NCBI GenBank assembly: GCA_027016475.1
Contig: JALUTL010000235.1
Location: forward strand, 1 to 11,380
DNA length: 11,380 nt
Origin: Candidatus Heimdallarchaeota archaeon
Lineage (GTDB): Archaea > Asgardarchaeota > Heimdallarchaeia > Heimdallarchaeales > Kariarchaeaceae
Direction: 5' to 3'
The notes under the pieces were generated by a model. The model searched no databases and was not told where the DNA came from. It saw nothing but the letters and a program-made list of their open reading frames with translations. Below, piece by piece: positions 1-6,504 of this stretch (positions within the stretch are counted from its first letter, which is position 1; each line of letters begins with the position of its first letter). A program made the translations under genes and the position numbers.

Positions 1-488
1 CAAACAAATTAGAATACCTTAGCGGTATAATCGATGGAGATGGCTCAATCGTTGTGCAGAATAAAGCAATACAAATTTATACTACAAATGAAAATTTGGC
101 CGCAGATTACCGTCTTCTCATGGCCTCACTTGGATATCAGGCAAAAATAGTGACCGTCAAAGGACATCGCTTCGGAAAAGCCCTACTACAACAATATCAG
201 AAATTTGGGTCTATTCCAAATTCAAAGGGAGTTCTCTACCATGTTATATGCTATGATACCGCCCTTCTCGAGCAAATCCCCCTCAGACACCACCAAAAGA
301 AAAAAAATATAGCCGATATCCTCGAAAACCCTCGAAAATTCTCAAGAACAACCTACATCTCTGAAGATGTATTCCTCGATCCAATCAAAACCATTGAAAT
401 AATTCATGAAACCTCTCCAACCTATTGTGCAGAAATTGAAGGGCAAAATCACACCATCATTTTTGCAAACTCTCCGAGCACAGGTAAT
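1..488 (+). mobile_element. Intein with LAGLIDADG homing endonuclease domain, C-terminal part, in the PolD active-site motif
   Basis: An in-frame protein-splicing element interrupts PolD. A LAGLIDADG motif, LSGIIDGDG (bases 18-44), keeps the acidic Asp-x-Asp pair and is followed by the usual strand and helix pattern (IQIYTTNENLAADYRLLMASL). About 155 residues later comes the C-terminal splicing block: YCAEIEGQNHTIIFAN, then SPSTGN, then Cys as the first host residue. This aligns without gaps to intein blocks F and G, placing the splice point between bases 488 and 489. The penultimate residue is Gly instead of the common His. The terminal Asn and the +1 Cys are present. Only one endonuclease repeat is in view. 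By position it is probably the second of two, with the first and the N-terminal splicing domain outside the window. Inteins at this PolD site are known from Pyrococcus. Confidence 0.88.
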
Positions 489-1253
489 TGTGATGGAGAT
501 GAAGATGGTTTGGTTCTTCTCATGGATGGCTTTCTCAACTTTTCAAAAGAGTATCTTCCGACAACACGGGGATCCAAAATGGATGCACCTTTGGTATTGG
601 TGACCCGGTTGAATCCAATGGAGGTGGATGATGAGGCGTTTAATTTGGACTATACGTTTGTTTATCCTTTAGATTTCTATGAACAAACCCAATACGGAGT
701 TGCACCAACTTCCCTGAAAACTCCTATTGCAAGAATTGAAGATGTTTTAGGCACTATGAAGCAATTTCAGAGCGTCCCGTTTTCTCATTATACTGAAATC
801 ATTGCTACTGGGCCTTTGGTAACCAAATACAAAACGATTCCTTCCATGAAAGAAAAACTGGACGCCCAAATGTATTTGGCTGAGATTATTGAAGCAGTGG
901 ATGAAAAATTTGTGGCAGAGCAGGTTTTGAGCCGTCATTTTGTGCCTGATCTTGCAGGAAACTTACGGGCCTTCGCAAAGCAGGGTGTTTATTGTGGGGC
1001 TTGTCGAACGAAATATCGCCGGATACCCTTATCGGGCAAATGTCAAAATCTTAAATGTCCAAAGCCAGAAAGTCTTCGACTTAATGTTAATGCAGCTTCT
1101 GTATTCAAATATTTAGAAATTGCACAGGAATTGATTGACAAGTACAAACTACGCCCATACATCCAGGATCGATTGGATCGATTAAAATTGGGAATTTATG
1201 GGTTATTCCCTGCCGATGATGAAAAACAATTGGATTTGTCCGACTTCATCTAA
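1..1253 (+). CDS. polC: DNA polymerase D large subunit (DP2), C-terminal part, carrying an intein; 5' end outside window
   Basis: This is the catalytic large subunit of the archaeal replicative DNA polymerase D, which works with the small subunit DP1 and PCNA at the replication fork. The frame is open from base 3 with no start, so the gene is cut by the window edge. Bases 3-488 encode the end of an intein (listed separately). The host protein resumes at base 489 with Cys-Asp-Gly-Asp-Glu-Asp, the family's catalytic acidic motif, followed by about 250 DP2 residues. Near the end is a zinc-ribbon-like segment (bases ~994-1057: Cys-x2-Cys, then Cys-x4-Cys) and the family-typical SVFKYLEIA-like stretch. 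The last residues, QLDLSDFI, fit a PCNA-interacting PIP box (QxxLxxF plus a hydrophobic residue), as expected for DP2. The gene ends in TAA four bases before the convergent TrmB-like gene. The family call is secure. Splicing of the intein is inferred. Confidence 0.95.
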   Translation, partial: NKLEYLSGIIDGDGSIVVQNKAIQIYTTNENLAADYRLLMASLGYQAKIVTVKGHRFGKALLQQYQKFGSIPNSKGVLYHVICYDTALLEQIPLRHHQKKKNIADILENPRKFSRTTYISEDVFLDPIKTIEIIHETSPTYCAEIEGQNHTIIFANSPSTGNCDGDEDGLVLLMDGFLNFSKEYLPTTRGSKMDAPLVLVTRLNPMEVDDEAFNLDYTFVYPLDFYEQTQYGVAPTSLKTPIARIEDVLGTMKQFQSVPFSHYTEIIATGPLVTKYKTIPSMKEKLDAQMYLAEIIEAVDEKFVAEQVLSRHFVPDLAGNLRAFAKQGVYCGACRTKYRRIPLSGKCQNLKCPKPESLRLNVNAASVFKYLEIAQELIDKYKLRPYIQDRLDRLKLGIYGLFPADDEKQLDLSDFI

Positions 1254-1257
1254 TTTA

Positions 1258-2109
1258 TCAGATCAGCGGGGCTGTGAATTCATTCATATAGAACTGCCGC
1301 TCTACTAAATTTATAAACTGCTTGTCATAAGTAACCAATGCAAAGGTGTCAATTGGGGTATGGAATACCTGTATTGCCATTTCGCTGTCTATGACGATAT
1401 ATGACCCCATTTCCAATTTGGACAGCTTGATAGATAGCTTTCCCTTGTCAAAAAGATCCTTCACTTTTTTCTGCCCTGAATTCAATTTTTTGTGGGCACC
1501 TGAAACAGTTTGGAGCAAGTTGCTGGCCTCTTCCGCAGGAAAGGCAAAGTTTCCTTCCACATCCCCTAGTTTGGAGAGATAACGTGTTGAAAATGTATTG
1601 AAAGGGATAATGGAAAAGAAAGGTGGAGAAAGAATCAAAGTGGCACTTTCCTTTGCCTGCATAAAAATGGAAAGCACTTGGTGAGGAATTTGGTTTTCTT
1701 TCAAATGAAGGAGGGGAACATTGCCCTGAAAATTGGGATTGCGTTTTCGAATTTCCTTTTGCAATTCCATCAGCTTGTTAAGAGTGTCCTGAAATCTGTG
1801 CATTTCCTCTTCCTTGATTCCCTTGAGATAATTAAACAGTGCATGCTCATCTTCAATCCAATATTTGGCAGGACGTGTTCCACTGGAATTGACCAATTGC
1901 TTGTTTGTCAGCTCGACCAATGAAGGATAAACTTTCGAATCAGGTATCCCCAATATTTGGGATAATTCTTTTCCAGTGATATTGGGTGTTTCAAGTAACT
2001 GTGCGTAAATTTTCACTTCATTCTTCGGCAAGATGTTGAGATCGACAAGCCTGTCCACAAACTGTCGTAGCAACTGTTCATCATCAATTGGCTTTGTGTC
2101 AATAATCAT
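1258..2109 (-). CDS. TrmB-family-like winged-helix transcriptional regulator
   Basis: This 283-residue protein is a predicted DNA-binding regulator of the archaeal TrmB type. Residues ~28-85 form a winged helix: NEVKIYAQLLETPNITGKELSQ..., then a recognition-helix region with SKVYPSLVELTNKQLV and a wing ending in PAKYW. This pattern is typical of TrmB N-termini. A charged helical stretch at ~97-123 could be a dimerising coiled coil. The rest (~140-283) resembles the TrmB sensor region, including a YIVIDSEMAIQVF-like strand, but I cannot name a ligand. TrmB proteins often control sugar or central metabolism. No sugar transporter or enzyme lies beside this gene, so the target is unknown. The ATG at 2109 is chosen because a TATA-like element lies about 23 bases upstream. 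The 3' end nearly touches the convergent polymerase gene. The family call is good; the function is open. Confidence 0.82.
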   Translation of the reverse strand: MIIDTKPIDDEQLLRQFVDRLVDLNILPKNEVKIYAQLLETPNITGKELSQILGIPDSKVYPSLVELTNKQLVNSSGTRPAKYWIEDEHALFNYLKGIKEEEMHRFQDTLNKLMELQKEIRKRNPNFQGNVPLLHLKENQIPHQVLSIFMQAKESATLILSPPFFSIIPFNTFSTRYLSKLGDVEGNFAFPAEEASNLLQTVSGAHKKLNSGQKKVKDLFDKGKLSIKLSKLEMGSYIVIDSEMAIQVFHTPIDTFALVTYDKQFINLVERQFYMNEFTAPLI

Positions 2110-2128
2110 GCCTAAAGTCCCTTATCCA

Positions 2129-2136
2129 TTATATGA
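2129..2136 (-). promoter_or_regulatory. Possible TATA element of the TrmB-like gene
   Basis: On the minus strand, CATATAAT is centred about 23 bases upstream of the ATG at 2109, close to the distance expected for a leaderless or nearly leaderless archaeal transcript. A second AT-rich stretch (TTTATTAATAAG, plus-strand ~2141-2152) could serve instead and would give a 5' leader of roughly ten bases. No clear Shine-Dalgarno sequence lies before the ATG. Confidence 0.35.
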
Positions 2137-2232
2137 CTACTTATTAATAAATCCTCTCTCCTAGTAATTCGTAGCAATAAAAAGCAAAAATCCCAAATTT
2201 ACCCTTTGCCCAATCTGTTTCTGTCTTTTGTT

Positions 2233-2892
2233 CTAGTTTTCTTCAATTAATTTGTCAAACTCTTCGTCAAGATCAGGCGCGTCATCATCAAACAACTCCT
2301 GTAGCTCTTTTTCGCTTTCTGCTTCTTCTTGTGTTTTCCACAATTCCGCTTCCGCTTTTGCAATTTCCTTTACCTTTCGCTCTAAAATTCCATACACTTT
2401 ATTTTGGTCTGCTCCATTGATTATCATCAGGATGCTTTCCTTTGCCAACATCATGTTTTCATATTTCCCTATGATGGATACTGTGGATCCCATGATGACA
2501 ATTGAGGTTTTAGTAAGTTTTTCTAGGGTTTTTCTAGTTTTTCCTTTCGTTCCAATCAGTCTGGATCGTATTCTTGTCAATGCCGCCTTGTTGTTGTGGA
2601 CAAATTGCTTTAAACTAATTACATCCAAGAAATAACCGTCATTAAACAAAAACATTGCCTTTTGCGGTGTATATCCACGTGCAATGGCCTTTACGACATT
2701 CTGTGTTTTCAGAAGAAGCAACGGATCGTCCGTCTCTGAATTTGGAATTATGGTAACTTCTCCCGTCTCAGAATCTATTTGGAGCTTTACTTTCCCTCGC
2801 TCCTCAATTTCCTTCTTCACACTGCCTTTTGGGCCGATCAGCACCCCCACACGGTTTTTTGGGATTGTCAAATATTGTGCATGATCAAACAT
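2233..2892 (-). CDS. Archaeal Dim2/Pno1-like protein with two KH domains (small-subunit ribosome biogenesis)
   Basis: This 219-residue protein binds RNA and is the archaeal counterpart of eukaryotic Dim2/Pno1, which binds the 3' end region of small-subunit rRNA during maturation. The first KH domain (residues ~8-75) has the GPKG loop at 20-23. The second (~105-160) has GTKG at 114-117, followed by the KH helix and the VSIIGKYENMMLAKESILMIINGA segment typical of this family. The tail from ~180 is highly charged and ends in an acidic stretch (LFDDDAPDLDEEFDKLIEEN). In many archaea this gene sits near those for Rio1 kinase and translation factor 1A; neither is in view here. The ATG at 2892 is preceded four bases away by GGTGG, a ribosome-binding match (plus-strand 2897-2901). 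A TATA-like element lies further upstream, so this gene probably has a short leader. Confidence 0.92.
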   Translation of the reverse strand: MFDHAQYLTIPKNRVGVLIGPKGSVKKEIEERGKVKLQIDSETGEVTIIPNSETDDPLLLLKTQNVVKAIARGYTPQKAMFLFNDGYFLDVISLKQFVHNNKAALTRIRSRLIGTKGKTRKTLEKLTKTSIVIMGSTVSIIGKYENMMLAKESILMIINGADQNKVYGILERKVKEIAKAEAELWKTQEEAESEKELQELFDDDAPDLDEEFDKLIEEN

Positions 2893-2926
2893 TTTTCCAC
2901 CAATATATCTGTAACATGTTCTTTCT

Positions 2927-2937
2927 GATTATTTATC
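2927..2937 (-). promoter_or_regulatory. TATA element of the Dim2/Pno1 gene
   Basis: The minus strand reads GATAAATAATC, centred on 2932. Transcription would start near 2907, giving a leader of about 15 bases that contains the GGTGG ribosome-binding match. The same 11 bases occur as the TATA element of the divergent aldehyde dehydrogenase gene at 3084-3094, which supports it as a real promoter element. Confidence 0.55.
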
Positions 2938-2962
2938 TGCCTTGCGAAAGCTTACTTCCGTT

Positions 2963-2971
2963 CTTATATAC
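2963..2971 (+). promoter_or_regulatory. Strong TATA box with no annotated gene immediately downstream
   Basis: CTTATATAC on the plus strand is among the best matches to an archaeal TATA box in the window. Centred on 2967, it predicts initiation at about 2991-2993, exactly where two consecutive hairpins begin and also at an ATG. It lies about 145 bases before the aldehyde dehydrogenase start, too far to be that gene's core promoter. It may drive a separate small RNA or a long leader. Confidence 0.45.
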
Positions 2972-2990
2972 TTTATTTGGACAATGAAGG

Positions 2991-3080
2991 ATGGCTGTTT
3001 CAGCCTTGCTGCCATGCCATTGTTGGGAAAGGCCTATGTTTTTCCCAACAATGCCTCTGCTTTATCCTTTCCAAAACTGA
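2991..3080 (+). ncRNA. Candidate structured small RNA or leader (two perfect hairpins); alternatively a 29-codon leaderless ORF
   Basis: Downstream of the TATA box at 2963-2971 are two perfect stem-loops. The first is GGCTG/CAGCC with a 3-base loop (2993-3005). The second has 13-bp arms, CATTGTTGGGAAA and its complement (3018-3030 and 3041-3053), with a 10-base loop. A pyrimidine-rich stretch follows. I do not recognise an RNA family. The same bases also read as an open frame of 29 codons, ATG at 2991 to TGA at 3078-3080, placed correctly for a leaderless start. It includes a CHCW stretch but resembles nothing I know. A third reading is that the larger palindrome is an operator for one of the divergent genes. 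The structure is directly visible; transcription is inferred. Confidence 0.35.
3018..3053. repeat. Perfect inverted repeat, 13-bp arms and 10-base loop, in the divergent intergenic region
   Basis: The arms at 3018-3030 and 3041-3053 are exact reverse complements. One further pair matches beyond a single mismatch. The repeat lies about 60-95 bases upstream of the aldehyde dehydrogenase start and more than 100 bases upstream of the KH gene. It cannot be a terminator for either, because both are transcribed away from it. It could be an operator or a stem in a small RNA. Confidence 0.8.
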
Positions 3081-3083
3081 ATC

Positions 3084-3094
3084 GATAAATAATC
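3084..3094 (+). promoter_or_regulatory. TATA element of the aldehyde dehydrogenase gene
   Basis: GATAAATAATC is centred 24 bases before the ATG at 3113, so transcription should start at or next to the start codon (leaderless). No Shine-Dalgarno sequence is present, which agrees. The element is identical to that of the divergent KH gene. Confidence 0.6.
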
Positions 3095-3112
3095 TGTTTT
3101 GAATCCTATTTT

Positions 3113-4564
3113 ATGGAAATCATACTTCAAAATTATATTGGGGGTGAACTGTTGTCCCCTCTGGAAGAGGCGTATATTCATGGAACCAATCCTGCAACAG
3201 GGGAGACATTCGCTTTGGTTCCGGATTCAACAGCAAAGGATGTTGATTTGGCTGTTGAGTCAGCACAATCCGCATTTCCTTCTTGGTCTGAAACCCCTGC
3301 AAAAGAACGCTCAAAGATACTTCATCGTATCGCTGAGTTGATTGAAACAAAATATTTTGACCAATTGGTTGAAGCAGAAACAACTGACAATGGCAAGCCT
3401 CTCCATCTAAGCAGGAATGTTGACATCCCTCGTGCAGCAGCAAACTTCCACTTCTTCGCTTCTGCAATTTTGCATACACATACTGAAGCATTTCCAAATG
3501 AATCAACTTCGCTCAATTATACCCTCCGCCAACCGATAGGGGTAGTGGGATGCATTAGTCCATGGAATCTCCCCTTATATCTATTTACATGGAAAATCGC
3601 TCCTGCACTTGCCGCAGGTTGCACTGTTGTTGGCAAACCTTCTGAAATCACGCCCTATACCTCATTTCTCCTGTCAAAAATTTGCATGGAAGCAGGCTTG
3701 CCAGCTGGCGTTTTGAATATTGTCCATGGTACTGGGCCAAAGGCAGGTAGGGCCATTACATCCCATCCTGAAATCAAGGCTATTTCATTTACAGGTGGAA
3801 CAAAAACTGGTGCAGAAATATCTCGTATTGCCGCTCCAATGTTCAAAAAGCTTTCTTTAGAACTTGGAGGAAAGAACCCGAATATCATTTTTGAAGACTG
3901 CAATTATGACAAAATGATAGAAACCACACTTCGATCCTCTTTTTCCAATCAAGGCCAAATATGCCTCTGCGGATCACGAATTTTTGTCCAAGAAGGGATT
4001 TATGATCGGTTCAAAAAGGATTTCGTGAAAAAAACTGAACAGTTGAAGGTAGGTGATCCTCTTGCTCCTACAACAGATGTCGGTGCAGTTGTTTCGGAAG
4101 CCCATTTGAACAAAATCCTGAACTACATCGAATTGGCAAAAGAAGAAGGTGGAACGATGCTGACTGGAGGAAACAGAATCGTTTTGGAAGGAAGATGCAA
4201 AAATGGTTATTTTGTTGCTCCAACCATAATTGAAGGACTTGATCAACAGTGTCGAACAAATCAGGAAGAAATTTTCGGCCCCGTGGTTACCCTTGCCCCA
4301 TTCAAAAAAGAAGAAGAAGCAATCCAAATGGCGAATGCAACTCAATATGGACTTTCTGCAACGGTTTGGACACAGAATCTTAATGTAGCACACAGGGTTG
4401 CCAATAAACTTCAGGCAGGAATTGTTTGGATAAACACTTGGATGCTCAGAGATTTAAGAACTTATTTTGGTGGAATGAAGCAATCTGGTGTCGGAAGGGA
4501 AGGTGGTTTCCAAGCGTTAAACTTCTTTACTGAAGCGAAGAATGTAACGATTGATTTTACATGA
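3113..4564 (+). CDS. NAD(P)-dependent aldehyde dehydrogenase, 2-hydroxymuconic/2-aminomuconic semialdehyde dehydrogenase-like
   Basis: This 483-residue cytoplasmic enzyme should oxidise an aldehyde to the acid using NAD(P)+. The full set of family residues is present: SPWN with Asn152, cofactor-binding Lys175 in GKPSE, the SFTGGTKTG loop (225-233), general base Glu250 in LELGGK, nucleophile Cys284 in GQICLC, and EIFGP at 386-390. The length is typical for the family. The stretch around the nucleophile (NQGQICLCGSRIFVQ) and the C-terminal WMLRDLRTYFGGMKQSGVGREGG resemble 2-hydroxymuconic and 2-aminomuconic semialdehyde dehydrogenases of aromatic or tryptophan breakdown (the DmpC/XylG and ALDH8 group). 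No ring-cleavage dioxygenase, hydrolase or tautomerase lies nearby, so the true substrate is open. The ATG at 3113 fits the TATA element 24 bases upstream. It appears to be a single-gene unit. Confidence 0.93.
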   Translation: MEIILQNYIGGELLSPLEEAYIHGTNPATGETFALVPDSTAKDVDLAVESAQSAFPSWSETPAKERSKILHRIAELIETKYFDQLVEAETTDNGKPLHLSRNVDIPRAAANFHFFASAILHTHTEAFPNESTSLNYTLRQPIGVVGCISPWNLPLYLFTWKIAPALAAGCTVVGKPSEITPYTSFLLSKICMEAGLPAGVLNIVHGTGPKAGRAITSHPEIKAISFTGGTKTGAEISRIAAPMFKKLSLELGGKNPNIIFEDCNYDKMIETTLRSSFSNQGQICLCGSRIFVQEGIYDRFKKDFVKKTEQLKVGDPLAPTTDVGAVVSEAHLNKILNYIELAKEEGGTMLTGGNRIVLEGRCKNGYFVAPTIIEGLDQQCRTNQEEIFGPVVTLAPFKKEEEAIQMANATQYGLSATVWTQNLNVAHRVANKLQAGIVWINTWMLRDLRTYFGGMKQSGVGREGGFQALNFFTEAKNVTIDFT

Positions 4565-4636
4565 TGGAATAAAAAATTAAACATCGTTCAAAAAGTGTGT
4601 TACTTTATTTCATTTCTTTTGAGCCTTTTGGTTTTA

Positions 4637-4645
4637 TTTATATAA
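4637..4645 (+). promoter_or_regulatory. TATA box of the CARDB-repeat surface protein gene
   Basis: TTTATATAA is centred 25 bases before the ATG at 4666. This predicts a leaderless transcript starting at that ATG, and is the main reason to prefer it over the upstream in-frame GTG at 4597, which would lie before the promoter. The preceding stretch (4600-4635) is T-rich and may terminate transcripts from the dehydrogenase gene. Confidence 0.65.
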
Positions 4646-4665
4646 GTGAAACGACAAAAAAATCT

Positions 4666-6417
4666 ATGTTTCGAAAGACGACAATATTTATCTCAGTAAT
4701 CCTCCTAATGGGAACGCTTTATAACTTCGGAAGTGTTCAAGCAGCTTTGGGCCCTCCAGATCTAAAAATTACTTCAATCACAATTGACAATACAACGATT
4801 GTATACAAAGCAACCCCATGGACATGGATACATTTTACGACTGAAAATGGAGGAGAAAGTGATGCAACTTCTGTAAGAGCTCAATTGGCCAATATTTTCA
4901 AAGACGGAAGTCCAATTACTCCTTCAGGATACATTGACATAGGCAATGTTACGGCTAGTGGTTCTGTCACCAAGTCATTTGCAGTGGGGCATGACAGCGG
5001 TTGGCCTCCGGGCAACTATTCTCTGCAAGTCATGGTAGATTACTTGGATTCTGTTGAAGAATCAGATGAGACAAACAACCTTTCTCCAACAATTTCTTTC
5101 ACTGTCATCGAAGACGGACCAAATCTTGTAATTACAGATATATCGATAGACAAAACTATCATTGAATACCAAGCCACCCCTTGGACTTGGATCCACTTCA
5201 CTGCAAAAAACATTGGTACACAGGACGCCTATTTTGCAAAAGCCCAACTGGCCAATATTATCAAAGATGGAAGTCCAATTACTCCTTCAGGATACATTGA
5301 TATAGGCAATGTCACTGCAGGTGGTTCTGTCACCAAGTCATTTGCAGTGGGGCATGACAGCGGTTGGCCTCCGGGCAACTACTCTCTTCAAGTCATGGTT
5401 GACTATCTGAATGAAATAACAGAAACCAATGAAAATGACAACCTTTCTCCGACTATTTCTTTTGTTGTAACAAATGGAACCCTAACGGGCCCCAACCTTG
5501 TCATTTCAAGCATTTCAATAGACAAAACCACTATTGAATATCAAGCAACCCCATGGACATGGGTTCACTTCACTGTAAACAATACTGGAACAGAGGATGC
5601 ATATTTTATAAAAGCTGCTCTTCACAATGTTCTTCGGGATGGCAGTGCTGTGACCACTTCTGGCTATATTGATATAGGCAATGTCACTGCAGGTGGCTCT
5701 GTCACTAAATCCTTTGCAGTGGGGCATGACAGCGGTTGGCCTCCAGGTAACTATTCTCTGCAAGTATACGTAGACCATCAAGATGATGTGTCCGAATTGG
5801 ATGAAACAGATAACGTATCACCTACAGTATCATTTGTTGTCGTCCAACCAAAACCAAATTTAATTGTATCTTCAATTACGATTGACAATGCAACTATCGT
5901 GCATCAAGCTACTCCTTGGACTTGGATTCATATTACAGTCAACAATACTGGTAGTGAAGATGCTTTGGATGTAAGGGCCCATCTTGTGAATGTTCTAAAA
6001 GATGGTGTAGCTGTAGAAAAAACAGGTTTCATTTTATTGGGAGATATTATGGCTGGTGCATCAGCCACTAAATCCTTTGCAGTAGGGCATGATGATGGTT
6101 GGCCTCCTGGCAATTATTCTCTGCAGGTCGAAGTGGACAAATTTAATGCTATTGAGGAAGAAAATGAAAGCGACAACCTGTCTGCTCTGATCAGATTTTC
6201 AGTTATCAATCCCTCCTCAACTACTACAGATACCTCATCTCCAATAACCAGCACTTCTTCAACAACAACTCAAACTGAGACAAGTGCCGAAAAGAACACC
6301 ACTCTGACTCCAACACTTGAATTGCCAACACTAACGTTCTATGTAATGTTTTCAATTCTGCTAAGCTTTGCAATTGTCTACAGGAAAAAAATAAACAATA
6401 TTGAATTGTATCGATAA
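4666..6417 (+). CDS. Secreted, membrane-anchored surface protein with four CARDB-like repeats
   Basis: From the ATG at 4666 the protein has 583 residues. Residues 1-26 look like a signal peptide: basic MFRK, a hydrophobic core, then SVQA. Four repeats of about 120 residues follow, starting at ~31, 152, 276 and 397. Each opens with P-[DN]-L, contains ATPWTW[IV]H, and has VGHD[SD]GWPPGNYSLQV followed by an acidic E-x-[DN]-[EN]-x(2)-N turn. This is the pattern of CARDB beta-sandwich domains of archaeal and bacterial surface proteins. A Ser/Thr-rich linker (~517-548) leads to one hydrophobic segment (~554-572) and a basic tail, so the repeats should face outside. There are many N-x-S/T sequons, including one in each GNYS. 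The likely role is cell-surface architecture, adhesion or binding; no enzyme domain is visible. A GTG at 4597 would extend the N-terminus by 23 residues and is disfavoured. Confidence 0.85.
   Translation: MFRKTTIFISVILLMGTLYNFGSVQAALGPPDLKITSITIDNTTIVYKATPWTWIHFTTENGGESDATSVRAQLANIFKDGSPITPSGYIDIGNVTASGSVTKSFAVGHDSGWPPGNYSLQVMVDYLDSVEESDETNNLSPTISFTVIEDGPNLVITDISIDKTIIEYQATPWTWIHFTAKNIGTQDAYFAKAQLANIIKDGSPITPSGYIDIGNVTAGGSVTKSFAVGHDSGWPPGNYSLQVMVDYLNEITETNENDNLSPTISFVVTNGTLTGPNLVISSISIDKTTIEYQATPWTWVHFTVNNTGTEDAYFIKAALHNVLRDGSAVTTSGYIDIGNVTAGGSVTKSFAVGHDSGWPPGNYSLQVYVDHQDDVSELDETDNVSPTVSFVVVQPKPNLIVSSITIDNATIVHQATPWTWIHITVNNTGSEDALDVRAHLVNVLKDGVAVEKTGFILLGDIMAGASATKSFAVGHDDGWPPGNYSLQVEVDKFNAIEEENESDNLSALIRFSVINPSSTTTDTSSPITSTSSTTTQTETSAEKNTTLTPTLELPTLTFYVMFSILLSFAIVYRKKINNIELYR
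4895..6132 (+). repeat. Tandem repeat units inside the surface-protein gene, about 363 bases per unit
   Basis: The most conserved part of each CARDB unit recurs at DNA level near 4958, 5321, 5693 and 6057. Units 1 and 2 are identical over 61 bases (4958-5018 and 5321-5381), exactly 363 bases or 121 codons apart. Unit 3 shares long runs with unit 2, and unit 4 is more diverged. Synonymous sites are conserved along with the protein, which points to recent duplication or gene conversion between neighbouring units. Confidence 0.85.
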
Positions 6418-6450
6418 ATCCTTTGCCATCAATTTCTATCGAAAGGATTT
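6416..6450 (+). terminator. Stem-loop at the end of the surface-protein gene, possible terminator
   Basis: AAATCCTTT (6416-6424), overlapping the TAA stop, is exactly complementary to AAAGGATTT (6442-6450), with a 17-base loop. The right arm runs into a short T stretch. It is well placed to end or protect the surface-protein transcript before the next promoter. Archaeal termination often needs only T tracts, so the hairpin may act in mRNA stability instead. Confidence 0.4.
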
Positions 6451-6473
6451 TGAATCAAGTCCTTAAGACCAAA

Positions 6474-6483
6474 AATACTTATC
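6474..6483 (+). promoter_or_regulatory. Possible TATA element of the nuclease-helicase gene
   Basis: An AT-rich stretch, AATACTTATC, is centred about 26 bases before the GTG at 6505, and no ribosome-binding sequence is visible. This fits a leaderless GTG start. The match to a TATA consensus is only moderate. Confidence 0.4.
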
Positions 6484-6504
6484 TGATCAGAACCTCTCTA
6501 ACTT

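Noticed and set aside
54..56. GTG at 54 as the start of the polymerase gene
   Set aside because: The frame is open back to base 3 and codes for the LAGLIDADG motif, so this is an internal Val codon of the intein.
2252..2635. 127-codon Ser/Phe-rich plus-strand frame
   Set aside because: It is the antisense shadow of the acidic, lysine-rich KH protein. Its composition simply mirrors that gene.
3018..3053. Palindrome as a terminator
   Set aside because: Both flanking genes are transcribed away from it, so it ends neither. A small RNA or operator is more likely.
4597..4665. Upstream in-frame GTG start for the CARDB-repeat protein
   Set aside because: It would place the TATA box inside the coding region and put 23 residues before a well-formed signal peptide that begins at the ATG at 4666.
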